Shown here: one piece after another, positions 23,712 to 32,242 of the stretch
Layout of the letters: each line of letters opens with the position of its first letter
How positions within the stretch are numbered: position 1 is the first letter of the stretch
Assembly (NCBI GenBank): GCA_011364925.1
Contig: RDOA01000024.1
Location: 1 to 45,557 of the forward strand
Length of the DNA: 45,557 bases
Direction of reading: 5' to 3'
From: Promethearchaeota archaeon
Lineage (GTDB): Archaea; Asgardarchaeota; Lokiarchaeia; Sigyniarchaeales; SOKP01
Program-made: the position numbers and the translations under genes
Notes under the pieces: generated by a model
Database searches by the model: none
Told to the model about the DNA's origin: nothing
Seen by the model: the letters and a program-made list of their open reading frames with translations, nothing else

Positions 23712-26700
23712 TTAATTCTCTTTTATAATTTTCGGTTTAAATATAGTAGACACTTCTTTTTTCCCCACTCTCGCAACCCCTATTAGTTTATCTGCAAGAG
23801 AGTACAATGCATTTGAAGATTTTGGGAGGAACATCAATAATTGTATAGAATTTTCTTCTAAAGTTGATTTTATCATTTCATACGAGGCTTCTGAATTCTT
23901 GTCGTCTAAAAACATACCTGCCTCGTCAAACATACATAATGGTGAAGGGTTAATTTCCTGCAGAGATAAAATTAAGCTGATTGAAATCATTGAAATTTGA
24001 CCTCCACTTAATGCAGTACAGGATTTTAATTGGTCTTTTGAAATCGCAGCTTTAATGTCTACACCCAATTCTTCAAAATCGCCTATTAACTCAAGAGTAC
24101 AATACGCCTTAATATTGGCAGAGCTAAATTTTTGGTTGATTTTAGAATTTAACTTCTTAAGAACTAATTGAAACTTATTGAAATATGTTGTTTCTAGTTT
24201 TTTTTCTGTCTTAATAGCTTCTTTTATATCTTGTTCTATATCGTTCTGATTTTTTGTGATTTCTTTTAAACCTGTGATGATTTGTTCTTTTTCTAATAAA
24301 AGTGAATCGTCCACATCTAAATAATTTAGAAGTTTTTTATCAATTTTTAATATATCTTGATTGATTTCTTCAATTGGTCGAATAACTATTTCCTCTTCTA
24401 TAATAAGCTTACCAATCTCTGAAATTATGCGCTTTAAATCAACTTTCTTCATTCCTAATTCGTGTTGTATTGAAGATTGCTTGAAGATTTCTTGCTCTAA
24501 CCTAATTTTTACTTGAATGTGAACTTTTTCAATCTCACTCTTTTCTTTTTGAATGTTAAATTTTTTTCCTTGCAATTCAGAGATGCTTGAATTAATAGAG
24601 TGAATGCCATCCTCCACATTCTCTAAGCGTCTATAAATTTCAAATGCTTTTTTATCTGAATTTTGAAATGCAGACTTTTTCTCATTGTAGTTCGCTTTAA
24701 TTGTTTTTAAATTACTTTCATTAGAATTGATATGAGTATTGATATCTTTTAGCGATTCTAAATGTTCGTTTAATTTATTTTCCCATTTCTTCAATTCTAC
24801 ATTTGTATTAGTTAATTCGTTTGGAATTTCCTTGATTCTTTTGTTCCAACTAAAGAATTCGGGCTCTTTCTGAGATTCGAAATCTTCGATTTTAGTCGAA
24901 AGTAAGTTGAGTTTTTCTTTAAATTCTATGTTTCTTTGTTCTAATGAATAAATATTATCATATAATTGATTTTTCTTTGAAGTTAATCTTTCTTTTTGTT
25001 TGAAATTAAACAAAAGGTCAGTAAACGATTCTTTTTTTCTAAATATCTCGCTCTGCGTCTTGTCATATTTAGCCTGGTTGACCTTTAGTTCTAATATCCT
25101 ATCATTTAACGAGTTAATCTCTCTTTCCAATAGTTCAGATTGTTCTTTTTGAGTACCTGGACTTAACAACCCTTTAAGCCGTTTTATATGGGGGCTTTCA
25201 TACGCATATTTATACGATATAATCTGTTTACCTTCTAAAGTAACACATTTCCCCTTGAAAGCGTTTGTTTTATAGAGTTCTTTTGCGCTAATATTATCCT
25301 TAACCACAAGACAGTTTTTAATTTTTGAATAGATAACTTTCTGAACATTCACATTGTTATTAATAATTTTAATTAACTCTACTAAGTAACCTATTACTCC
25401 AGAGGCCGTAATTTTTGGATAGGGAGTAATGTTGACCTTCTTTGGGATGTAAATATTACAATACGCATTATATTTCTTTTTTAACCTCTCTAGTAAATAT
25501 AAAGTGTCCCAGTCACTAACAATAAAACTATTGAGTAAGCGTTCTCCTAAAACCGATTCAATCGCGTAACTCAATTCGTCATTATAATTTAAATATTCGA
25601 TGATCGGACCTATTACCCGATCCTCTAATTCTCTTTTCTTAATTTCCTCTTTTAGAATGCTAATATTAGGCGACAAAACGATTCTACGTTCTCTTAATGC
25701 CATTTGCAGCGTTTTAAACTTTTGCATCTTTTTCGATTTTTCGTACCCTAATCGCTCGATTTCAGTTCCACATTTTAAAATGTTAACAGTAATACTCTTT
25801 AGATCCTTATCTAATTGTTTTAATAAATCGTTAGATGGATTTTCTAAGAACCATTTATTTTTTTCTAATTTATGATTGATGTCCATCAAACTCTGGAATA
25901 TATCGTTAATATCTTTTTTAGTGTTTTCAATGCTGTTTTCATTCTCTTTGACACTTTTTTTGTGTCCTTCTCTTTCATTGATCAACTCGTTATATTTCGC
26001 TAAGAATTCTTCATTCTCCTTAATTATCCTTATAAGATCGTTTTGTTCCTCAATAAGTTTGTCAATTTTACTCTTTACAATTTGCTTTTTATTTTTTACT
26101 AATTTGATTTCTTCATCGAACTTTTTTTTTTGGGCTTTAATTTTTTTTAATAAATTCTCTTGTTCAGAGATTTTTACTGATATTTCATCCAATTCTTGCT
26201 TTGCAATAATTTTCTCTTTTTGCCATGTGTCAATTTTTTTTATTAATTCGTTTTTCTTATATTCTAACTCGCCTATTTTTTTTGATAGGGTGTTCAGATC
26301 GCTATCAATATCAACTACCACTTTTTCTTTCTCTAAAATTAAGTTTCGATAATTATCAACCTCATTAGTAATTGAATCTATTTTTTTTTGGCTTTCCTGG
26401 AATGATATCTCGAGATTTTCAATCTCTTTTTCTAATAAATCTCTATTAGCCCATAATAATTCGTCCGTGAACTTTTTTCTCACACCCAATAGTTCTTTTT
26501 TCTCGTTTAATCTTTCTAATTTTGGTGTTAATAAATCCAAGTTGAAATTTAATGTGTTTTTTCTCGTTACTAATGATCGAAGTTCAGTGTCTAAAGATAA
26601 TACTCCATACTTTTGTTGAAGTATCTCCTCTCTTAGTCCCTTTAGCCCTATACCCTCTTCTAAGAAAGAACACAGCTCAAAAGGTTTCAAGCTCTTGATG

Positions 26701-27203
26701 GCATCGATTTTACCTTGACTCACAAATGCGAATTGGTTGTCTGGATTAATTTTTAACTCATTTACCAGTTTTTGAATTTCATTAACATGGATTTTCTTAA
26801 AATCTGGGTCATGTTCGCGTTGAATTTCAAAAAAAGGGGATTTTCCTCTTATTACTGTCCTTCGAACTTTTACAATCTCACCATAATGTTGAATATGAAG
26901 CTCGACCATAGCGTGATCTTGGTCATTTCTAATGAAATCCGACCACTTTTTATATCTTTCATCTCTCTCATTGCTTCCCAAAGCGAATTTAATTGCTTGG
27001 AAAATTGATGTTTTTCCACTCCAATTCGGTCCAATGATTAAAATAAACCTAGGAAATTCTTTTTTTTGTGGTATTGAAAAATCAATTTCGTCTCTTTGGA
27101 AAGATAAAAAGTTTTCTAAAAGAACTTTGCGAAGGAATGTATCCTTTTCCATTATTTGATTCTTCGAAACTTTTTTTTCTTTATTTTTAGACGAAATTGC
27201 CAT
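23712..27203 (-). CDS. smc: Smc chromosome condensation ATPase
   Basis: A 1163-residue SMC protein with the standard layout. N-terminal head: FLSFQRDEIDFSI, then Walker A GPNWSGKTS, with Trp where most SMCs have Gly, and FVSQGKIDAI. Coiled coil at about 170-510. Hinge at about 525-690 (VIGPIIEYLNYNDELSYAIE through KGKCVTLEGKQIISYKYAYE). Returning coil to about 1020. C-terminal head with ALSGGQISMISISLILSLQE and the Walker B region LCMFDEAGMFLDD. It hydrolyses ATP to trap or extrude DNA loops. ATG preceded by AGGTGAAGAAGA. It lies between the degenerate AAA+ gene (21 nt upstream) and scpA. Confidence 0.95.
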   Translation of the reverse strand: MAISSKNKEKKVSKNQIMEKDTFLRKVLLENFLSFQRDEIDFSIPQKKEFPRFILIIGPNWSGKTSIFQAIKFALGSNERDERYKKWSDFIRNDQDHAMVELHIQHYGEIVKVRRTVIRGKSPFFEIQREHDPDFKKIHVNEIQKLVNELKINPDNQFAFVSQGKIDAIKSLKPFELCSFLEEGIGLKGLREEILQQKYGVLSLDTELRSLVTRKNTLNFNLDLLTPKLERLNEKKELLGVRKKFTDELLWANRDLLEKEIENLEISFQESQKKIDSITNEVDNYRNLILEKEKVVVDIDSDLNTLSKKIGELEYKKNELIKKIDTWQKEKIIAKQELDEISVKISEQENLLKKIKAQKKKFDEEIKLVKNKKQIVKSKIDKLIEEQNDLIRIIKENEEFLAKYNELINEREGHKKSVKENENSIENTKKDINDIFQSLMDINHKLEKNKWFLENPSNDLLKQLDKDLKSITVNILKCGTEIERLGYEKSKKMQKFKTLQMALRERRIVLSPNISILKEEIKKRELEDRVIGPIIEYLNYNDELSYAIESVLGERLLNSFIVSDWDTLYLLERLKKKYNAYCNIYIPKKVNITPYPKITASGVIGYLVELIKIINNNVNVQKVIYSKIKNCLVVKDNISAKELYKTNAFKGKCVTLEGKQIISYKYAYESPHIKRLKGLLSPGTQKEQSELLEREINSLNDRILELKVNQAKYDKTQSEIFRKKESFTDLLFNFKQKERLTSKKNQLYDNIYSLEQRNIEFKEKLNLLSTKIEDFESQKEPEFFSWNKRIKEIPNELTNTNVELKKWENKLNEHLESLKDINTHINSNESNLKTIKANYNEKKSAFQNSDKKAFEIYRRLENVEDGIHSINSSISELQGKKFNIQKEKSEIEKVHIQVKIRLEQEIFKQSSIQHELGMKKVDLKRIISEIGKLIIEEEIVIRPIEEINQDILKIDKKLLNYLDVDDSLLLEKEQIITGLKEITKNQNDIEQDIKEAIKTEKKLETTYFNKFQLVLKKLNSKINQKFSSANIKAYCTLELIGDFEELGVDIKAAISKDQLKSCTALSGGQISMISISLILSLQEINPSPLCMFDEAGMFLDDKNSEASYEMIKSTLEENSIQLLMFLPKSSNALYSLADKLIGVARVGKKEVSTIFKPKIIKEN

Positions 27204-27224
27204 TCTTCTTCACCTAATTTGGCA

Positions 27225-28478
27225 TCATTTCCCAAATGCTCGTTTTAAATTATCTACGCGTTTTTTTGCTTTTTCTAAGTTAACTTGAGCCATTTTAGGG
27301 CTATCGTTTAAAATGAATGCGTATTGCGCAATTAACTTTCTATCATTTTCTTCCAACTTCTCTTGCTTATTTAACTTATCAATAACGAGTATTAATTCGC
27401 TATAATTTTTCGAAACTGCATTTTCGTATAGTTGATCGCGCATAAATTCAGAAAATCTTTCCTCTTTTATCATATTGAGCAGTTCAGTTGAAATGGTACT
27501 TTCCGAACTCTCACTCTTTCCTTTTTTGAAAGCTTTATTTTGTACTTTTTGATTCTCATCAACATCATTATACAATAATTTCTGTTCTCCTTGTTCTCGT
27601 GAAATGGAAGGAATATATTCTCCTGATTCTATTAAATCAATCAATATATCTGTAATTTCGTTGCTAGAGTCGTTTAACTCAGAATTAAGAAACTGCTTAA
27701 AGATACCAATTTTTAATAATTGATTAATGTCTTTCACTTCCCATTTATCTGTATATTCCACCAGGGTTTTAATTTCAAACGAAATTTTTGGATTTTTCTC
27801 AGCAAAGTTTCTGAAAATGGTTTCCCTCTCAATTTTGTCAAGTAAAGGGATTTTTATAAATAGATCAAAAACTTCAAAGATTAATCTCGAATTTACTTCG
27901 ATCTCTTTGATATTGTTGTTAATCCAGATGAATAATAAACCCGCTTTGATCATCATCTTCTTGTCTTTGACCGATGTCATAAATAATTCCAAAAGGTTTC
28001 TCTTGTATGGTTGTATGTTAGAAAAATTCTCTTGGTTAATTAAGAATATTCCCCCAATTTTACCTTCTCCTTGTTGTTCCTCTGTTGTTTGAGAACTTTT
28101 TTTATGAGACTCCTCAAATTGAATCAAAGAGTCCAAAATGAATGAAAAGTTGTTGTAAAACTCATCGGGGGTTTTAATTATCTCTTCATGATTCAGTTCA
28201 TAAAAGTTTAAATAATAATTTTTAGAAATTAGCTTTAAATAATCAACTACATCTGTTCCTACACTAATATTAATGATAATAGCTCCGTTTGGTTGAATAA
28301 ACTTGTTATAACTCTGTACGATTGTTTCTTCGTGGTTAGTTAACATTATTTTCAGATAGTTAATAATATCGTTATACTTATCGCGATAAAAAATCTCCTC
28401 CCTATCAATTTCAATTTCATTAGGTGTAATTATCCGATAGTACTTAGAAAGATCAATATCGTTATCTATATCTGCCAT
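27225..28478 (-). CDS. Degenerate AAA+ (pseudo-ATPase) protein leading the smc operon
   Basis: A 417-residue protein whose first ~260 residues follow the order of a Cdc48/FtsH-type AAA+ module, but with dead nucleotide sites. A linker reads ITPNEIEIDREEIFYRDKYN. The Walker A position reads GAIIINISVGTDVVDYLKLI (residues 65-84), with GTDVV where GTGKT is expected. The Walker B position reads GGIFLINQENF (142-152), INQEN instead of IDEID. The sensor-1-like segment is LLFIWINNNI. An arginine-bearing segment VNSRLIFEVFDLFIKIPLLD resembles the SRFD..I.IPLPD element, followed by KIERETIFRNF. The C-terminal ~150 residues are helical and charged. This homology is my own reading of the pattern. It is the first gene of an operon with smc, scpA and scpB, suggesting a chromosome-organisation role without ATP hydrolysis. 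Confidence 0.65.
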   Translation of the reverse strand: MADIDNDIDLSKYYRIITPNEIEIDREEIFYRDKYNDIINYLKIMLTNHEETIVQSYNKFIQPNGAIIINISVGTDVVDYLKLISKNYYLNFYELNHEEIIKTPDEFYNNFSFILDSLIQFEESHKKSSQTTEEQQGEGKIGGIFLINQENFSNIQPYKRNLLELFMTSVKDKKMMIKAGLLFIWINNNIKEIEVNSRLIFEVFDLFIKIPLLDKIERETIFRNFAEKNPKISFEIKTLVEYTDKWEVKDINQLLKIGIFKQFLNSELNDSSNEITDILIDLIESGEYIPSISREQGEQKLLYNDVDENQKVQNKAFKKGKSESSESTISTELLNMIKEERFSEFMRDQLYENAVSKNYSELILVIDKLNKQEKLEENDRKLIAQYAFILNDSPKMAQVNLEKAKKRVDNLKRAFGK

Positions 28479-28538
28479 AGAGAATTTCCTTTTAATGATA
28501 TTTATTTTTTTCTAACATTATTTCCATGTCAATTCTCA

Positions 28539-28551
28539 CATATATATTTAG
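28539..28551 (-). promoter_or_regulatory. TATA box of the smc operon
   Basis: On the minus strand this reads CTAAATATATATG, about 60 nt before the ATG of the operon's first gene. Initiation ~25 nt downstream would give a leader of about 35 nt. Confidence 0.45.
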
Positions 28552-28590
28552 CGTTTGATTACTTACCGACAAAAACTCAATCATTTATAT

Positions 28591-28613
28591 ATCTTGATTT
28601 AAAATATCAAGAT
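28591..28613. promoter_or_regulatory. Inverted repeat ATCTTGAT-n7-ATCAAGAT
   Basis: A perfect 8-bp inverted repeat with a 7-nt AT spacer, about 40 nt upstream of the probable TATA box of the smc operon. Candidate activator or repressor site. Confidence 0.4.
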
Positions 28614-28834
28614 CTTAATTAAGTAATTTAGAACAAAATTTAATGTAAAAAGAGTTGTCTAGTTTTCAAAATTTAATTGATTATAACAATTAAAGAGCAT
28701 AAGGTTATAGTTTTCCAATAAATAATACAACATTATATTGCGTTTAAGAGAAAAATGCCTAAAACTCATTTAGAAATTATTATGATTAAAAGGTAAAAGA
28801 TTTAATAGCTTAATTTCTGAATGTGCGAGAATCT

Positions 28835-29233
28835 TTAAAGCGATAAAATTTCATTAAGGATTTCTAAATTTTGGTCTACTTCTTCCCTAAACAAGTGATA
28901 ATAAGTGAATTTTTGTTTTTTATACCCCTGTATAATGCCAGCTGCGACTAATTTTCTTAAATGATGAGATATGGTAGATTGGGACTTATTTAAAATGGCT
29001 TCTAATTCACAAACGCACCTATCTTGATCCTTTAAAGCTTTTATTATGATTAATCGCTCCTTAGATGAAATCGCAGATGTAAACCTTTCAATCGTATTTA
29101 AATTTGTATTTTCTTCTAAATTATTTCCCAATTTTAATAAATTTTCAAATACAATATCTGAATTTGATAGATTTCTACAAGAGCATAACTTTTTTTTTAT
29201 TTCTAATGTTTTTCTTTGTGTTATAAGAACCAC
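28835..29233 (-). CDS. arsR: ArsR-family metal(loid)-responsive repressor
   Basis: A 132-residue winged-helix regulator. The helix-turn-helix is LNKSQSTISHHLRKLVAAGI (residues ~81-100). The metal site of ArsR proteins, normally ELCVCDL, reads DRCVCELEAIL, with Cys73 and Cys75. A second Cys pair, CSC at 17-19, sits in the N-terminal extension and could supply a third ligand. The wing is GYKKQKFTYYHL. ArsR proteins release DNA on binding arsenite, antimonite or other thiophilic metals. It is divergent from the ACR3 operon and probably controls both directions through the repeated elements in the shared gap. Mercury-methylating organisms are known to carry ArsR-like regulators near hgcAB, which fits this setting. 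Confidence 0.88.
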   Translation of the reverse strand: MVLITQRKTLEIKKKLCSCRNLSNSDIVFENLLKLGNNLEENTNLNTIERFTSAISSKERLIIIKALKDQDRCVCELEAILNKSQSTISHHLRKLVAAGIIQGYKKQKFTYYHLFREEVDQNLEILNEILSL

Positions 29234-29274
29234 CTTTATGTTTTCAATATTAATCTCTCTATATTAAAAAAATG

Positions 29275-29338
29275 TATCGATAAATATAAATCTATAGCAT
29301 TTAAAGCTTTACATTCATACAAATCGATAAGTATAAAT
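29275..29338. promoter_or_regulatory. Paired 17-nt direct repeats in the arsR/acr3 promoter region
   Basis: TATCGATAAATATAAAT (29275-29291) and AATCGATAAGTATAAAT (29322-29338) match at 15 of 17 positions, 47 nt apart. The second overlaps the TATA box (TATAAATAT, 29332-29340) of the acr3 operon. The first, read on the minus strand, gives ATTTATATTTA, a TATA-like element for arsR. A repressor bound to the ATCGATAA core would block both promoters. This is inference from position. Confidence 0.55.
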
Positions 29339-29390
29339 ATGAATCTCAAACTTTCTCTATCAACTAATCACGATAAAAAAAGGAATAATA

Positions 29391-30494
29391 GTGGTAGAAG
29401 AAGATATTGAGTATAAAACTATTCATAATGTAAATAAAGCGGAAGAGGAAAAACAACAATCAAGGAAGATCAATTACTTTGAGAAATTGCTTCCAATTTG
29501 GGTAGTGTTATGTATTGTTTTAGGGATAGTTCTTTCTCAATTTGTCCCAGAAATAAGTGAAACCATAAATTCGTTACAAATAGGGAGTATATCCATTCCA
29601 ATCGGTATTTGTCTATTTCTCATGATGTATCCTGCAATGTTGAATTTACAAGGTTCGGAATTAAAGAAATTAGGTCGAAATCCAAAACCTATAATCTTAA
29701 CGCTTGTATCAAACTGGCTCGTGGCTCCCTTTGTAGGTTTGGCAATGGTCAATATTTTTTTACCCGGCACTACCGAAGATATAGAGCAATTAAAGGTAGC
29801 AATAATCCTTCTCTCAAGTTCTCCGTGTACCGCAATGGTTTTAGTATGGGGTTGGATGGCAAAAGGAAATCAAGAGCAAAATGTTGTTAATACCAGTGTA
29901 AACACTATAACGATTATTTTCCTATATGTTGGCATGGTTTCATTATTGACAGGTATTCAAAATATTTCTATTGATCCTTGGTTGTTACTGATTTCTTTAG
30001 TCTTCTTCATAGGAATCCCACTATTGTTAGGAATTTTAAGTAAAAAACTTATTGTCTCCTCAAAGGGATTGAATTGGTTTAATGATAAGTATAAACCATT
30101 TGTTGGTAAAATTTCAATAATCGCATTATTGACGACCCTCGTAGTTTTATTTTCATTAAATGGAGATGTATTAATACATAATCCAGATTTACTTTTGATA
30201 GTCTCAATTCCTCTCTTAGTTGGTTTTGTAATTGTAGTTGGCTACAATGTTTTTGTTACAAAGATCTTCAAATTGAGGTACAGAGAGGCAGTCATTACAG
30301 TTATTATAGGATCTTCAAGCCATTTTGAAATTGCTATCGCAACTGCTATAGCTATATATGGCATTGGTTCAGTCGCAGCATTGGGAACAACAATGGGACT
30401 CTTCTGGGAAGTACCAGTGATGTTATCAATTGTATATTTAGGAAAATATCTTGGAAAACGGGGTTTTTGGAAATCATACCCTTCTTCAAAATAA
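29391..30494 (+). CDS. acr3: ACR3-family arsenite efflux permease
   Basis: A 367-residue, ten-helix transporter. Seen: IPIGICLFLMMYPAMLNLQG with the following KKLGRNPKP, LVSNWLVAPFVGLAMV, and SSSPCTAMVLVWGWMAKGN with the catalytic-type Cys of helix 4, then NTSVNTITIIFLY, and GSSSHFEIAIATAIAIYG. These are hallmarks of ACR3, which expels arsenite as a proton antiporter and separates it from ArsB and from bile-acid symporters. GTG start, directly behind the operon TATA box. It is the first gene of the cluster with the methyltransferase-HgcA-like fusion 27 nt downstream. Confidence 0.93.
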   Translation: MVEEDIEYKTIHNVNKAEEEKQQSRKINYFEKLLPIWVVLCIVLGIVLSQFVPEISETINSLQIGSISIPIGICLFLMMYPAMLNLQGSELKKLGRNPKPIILTLVSNWLVAPFVGLAMVNIFLPGTTEDIEQLKVAIILLSSSPCTAMVLVWGWMAKGNQEQNVVNTSVNTITIIFLYVGMVSLLTGIQNISIDPWLLLISLVFFIGIPLLLGILSKKLIVSSKGLNWFNDKYKPFVGKISIIALLTTLVVLFSLNGDVLIHNPDLLLIVSIPLLVGFVIVVGYNVFVTKIFKLRYREAVITVIIGSSSHFEIAIATAIAIYGIGSVAALGTTMGLFWEVPVMLSIVYLGKYLGKRGFWKSYPSSK

Positions 30495-30521
30495 ATTTGA
30501 TTAAAAAAAGGAGTATTAATA

Positions 30522-32189
30522 ATGGCAGTCGTATATATGCGTAAATTAGAGCAAGAACCTGATACCTACGATGAAAAATTTACAGCATTGACAAAAGGGG
30601 TAAATTTAGAGGTAAGACAATGGATTCTTGATCGAATTGGAACATCCAATTCTATCTTAGAACTAGGATGTGGAACAGGAAATTTCGCCACCCAAATGGC
30701 ATTTCAACAAAATAATGTCTTAGCTGTTGATATTAATTTTCAAATGATAAATTATGCTATGCAGAATTATCCTTCTGATTTAAAAGGTGGGACTCTTGTC
30801 TACCAAACTGGTTCCTTTACTAACATGCCAGTTGACGAGAACTCCCAAGATCTAATAGTCAGTACTTTTATGCTTTCTGAACTCCGTCCTTTCGAGCAGC
30901 AAATATTCCTTAGAAACGCTTGGAAGGTCCTAAAACCGAACGGTCGTTTAATTTTGGCAGCTGAATTTGTACCAAATGGATTCTGGAAATTCATATTTAA
31001 GATTAAAAGATGGAGATATAAGAAAAAACTTAGAAGACTCAAATTAAGAAGCACATTTCTCTTGAAATGGTTTTTCAATTATATCGAACCAATAGGATTT
31101 AAGATAAAAGCCAGGAAAGCTTGGAAGCATGGAACTATTCAAGCTCTTGAACTAGTTAAAACAGAAGATCAAGGAAAAAGCGAACCCGGATATTACAGAC
31201 CTGCACCTAAAAAATACAAGGGATTAATCTCACAGTTAAGAATATATCGATGCATCTATACTGGACAAATTGATCTCGTTCCTATAGACCCCGGTCTTTA
31301 TAAATCCGGAACTCCTGACGAGAAATCACCAGTAATAGTTACCGCAAATTATGAGTTTACATTTATAAAAGTAATGAGAAATCTAAAAGGTCTTGACGCT
31401 TGGGTCTTATGTGTTGACTCTAATGGGATAAATGTATGGTGTGCCGCAAGAGGAAACGACTTTGGGAACAATCAATTAATTGAAGCCGTTGAGGCTACGG
31501 GATTAGAGAATATTACTGAAAGAAAGTCCTTGATTCTTCCACAATTATCTGCGGGCGGTGTGGCTACACCAGAATTACAAAAGAAATCCAAAAATTTCCC
31601 ATTTCGAGTAGTATTTGGACCAATATGGTCCAAAGATTTACCAGAATTTATAAACAATAGACCTGCTCGAAAGCCGGACAAGATGAAACTTGCTAAATTC
31701 ACGCTAAAACATAGGTTCCGCGCATTTATTACTCATACAACTTTTCTAATTAGAAAAATATTCGCACTCCCCTTAATTGCGCTGTTTTTAATTTCACTTG
31801 TCCTAAGTTTATTTGGTTTATTCGATAAATTGTGGTGGGCTGGTGAACTCTTACTATGGATTATTCTTTCAAACTTTTTAATAACATTTTTACTCCCCCT
31901 ATCTAAGTTTACGCGGAGATTCATATATAAGGGAATATTCTTTGGTATATTAAACACTCTTGCTTTGGGAGCTTTGACCTATTTTCTGCATAATTCGATT
32001 CTTTACATCCTTTGGAACATCGCCTTCTTATTTTGGGTTTCATTTTTTTCTACTATGTCTTTGAGCGGTTATACAATGGATACAAGTCCAAGAGAAATTC
32101 AAGAAGAATATCCAATTTTTAGAATTATAAATATGGTCTTGTTAGCAATTAGTTTAATTTCGATGGTAGTAGGAATTATTCTACTGTAA
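30522..32189 (+). CDS. hgcA: Fusion of SAM methyltransferase and HgcA-type corrinoid membrane protein
   Basis: A 555-residue, two-part protein. Residues 1-~215 form a class I SAM methyltransferase: SILELGCGTGNFATQ motif I, VLAVDIN, and LKPNGRLILAAEF. Residues ~240-380 match HgcA, the corrinoid protein of mercury methylation: DPGLYKSGTPDEKSPVIVTA, then LDAWVLCVDSNGINVWCAAR, with Cys307 as predicted cobalt ligand, and LILPQLSAGGVATPELQKKS, then VFGPIWSKDLPEF. Residues ~412-555 hold five membrane helices with LSGYTMDTSPREIQEEYP, as in HgcA. Standard HgcA has NVWCAAGK; here it is NVWCAARGN. The known HgcA reaction passes a methyl group from methyl-corrinoid to Hg(II). The extra methyltransferase half and the arsenic operon make the substrate open. 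Ribosome site GGAG before ATG. Confidence 0.85.
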   Translation: MAVVYMRKLEQEPDTYDEKFTALTKGVNLEVRQWILDRIGTSNSILELGCGTGNFATQMAFQQNNVLAVDINFQMINYAMQNYPSDLKGGTLVYQTGSFTNMPVDENSQDLIVSTFMLSELRPFEQQIFLRNAWKVLKPNGRLILAAEFVPNGFWKFIFKIKRWRYKKKLRRLKLRSTFLLKWFFNYIEPIGFKIKARKAWKHGTIQALELVKTEDQGKSEPGYYRPAPKKYKGLISQLRIYRCIYTGQIDLVPIDPGLYKSGTPDEKSPVIVTANYEFTFIKVMRNLKGLDAWVLCVDSNGINVWCAARGNDFGNNQLIEAVEATGLENITERKSLILPQLSAGGVATPELQKKSKNFPFRVVFGPIWSKDLPEFINNRPARKPDKMKLAKFTLKHRFRAFITHTTFLIRKIFALPLIALFLISLVLSLFGLFDKLWWAGELLLWIILSNFLITFLLPLSKFTRRFIYKGIFFGILNTLALGALTYFLHNSILYILWNIAFLFWVSFFSTMSLSGYTMDTSPREIQEEYPIFRIINMVLLAISLISMVVGIILL

Positions 32190-32242
32190 TAATTAATAAT
32201 GTAAAAAAATAAAAACAAATTAAAATATAAGAGGTATGTATA

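Larger units (their letters stand above)
28479..28834. other. Intergenic region upstream of the smc operon
   Basis: About 355 bases with no open frame worth calling. It contains the probable smc-operon TATA box (28539-28551, read on the minus strand) and a perfect inverted repeat at 28591-28613. The remainder to 28834 is AT-rich with no repeat or RNA structure that I can recognise, and runs into the 3' end of arsR. Confidence 0.5.

Noticed and set aside
25600-26352. Two hydrophobic plus-strand ORFs inside the smc gene
   Set aside because: They are antisense to the coiled-coil arms of Smc; the apparent membrane character is the complement of Lys/Glu-rich codons.
27225-28478. Loss of Walker motifs in the AAA+-like protein through sequencing error
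   Set aside because: The frame is intact over 417 codons and both sites are altered by in-frame substitutions at several residues, which single errors would not produce.
30522-32189. Ordinary corrinoid iron-sulfur protein or plain methyltransferase
   Set aside because: The NVWCAAR cap helix, LILPQL segment, C-terminal membrane helices and adjacent HgcB-like ferredoxin fit HgcA better than CFeSP/CdhD.
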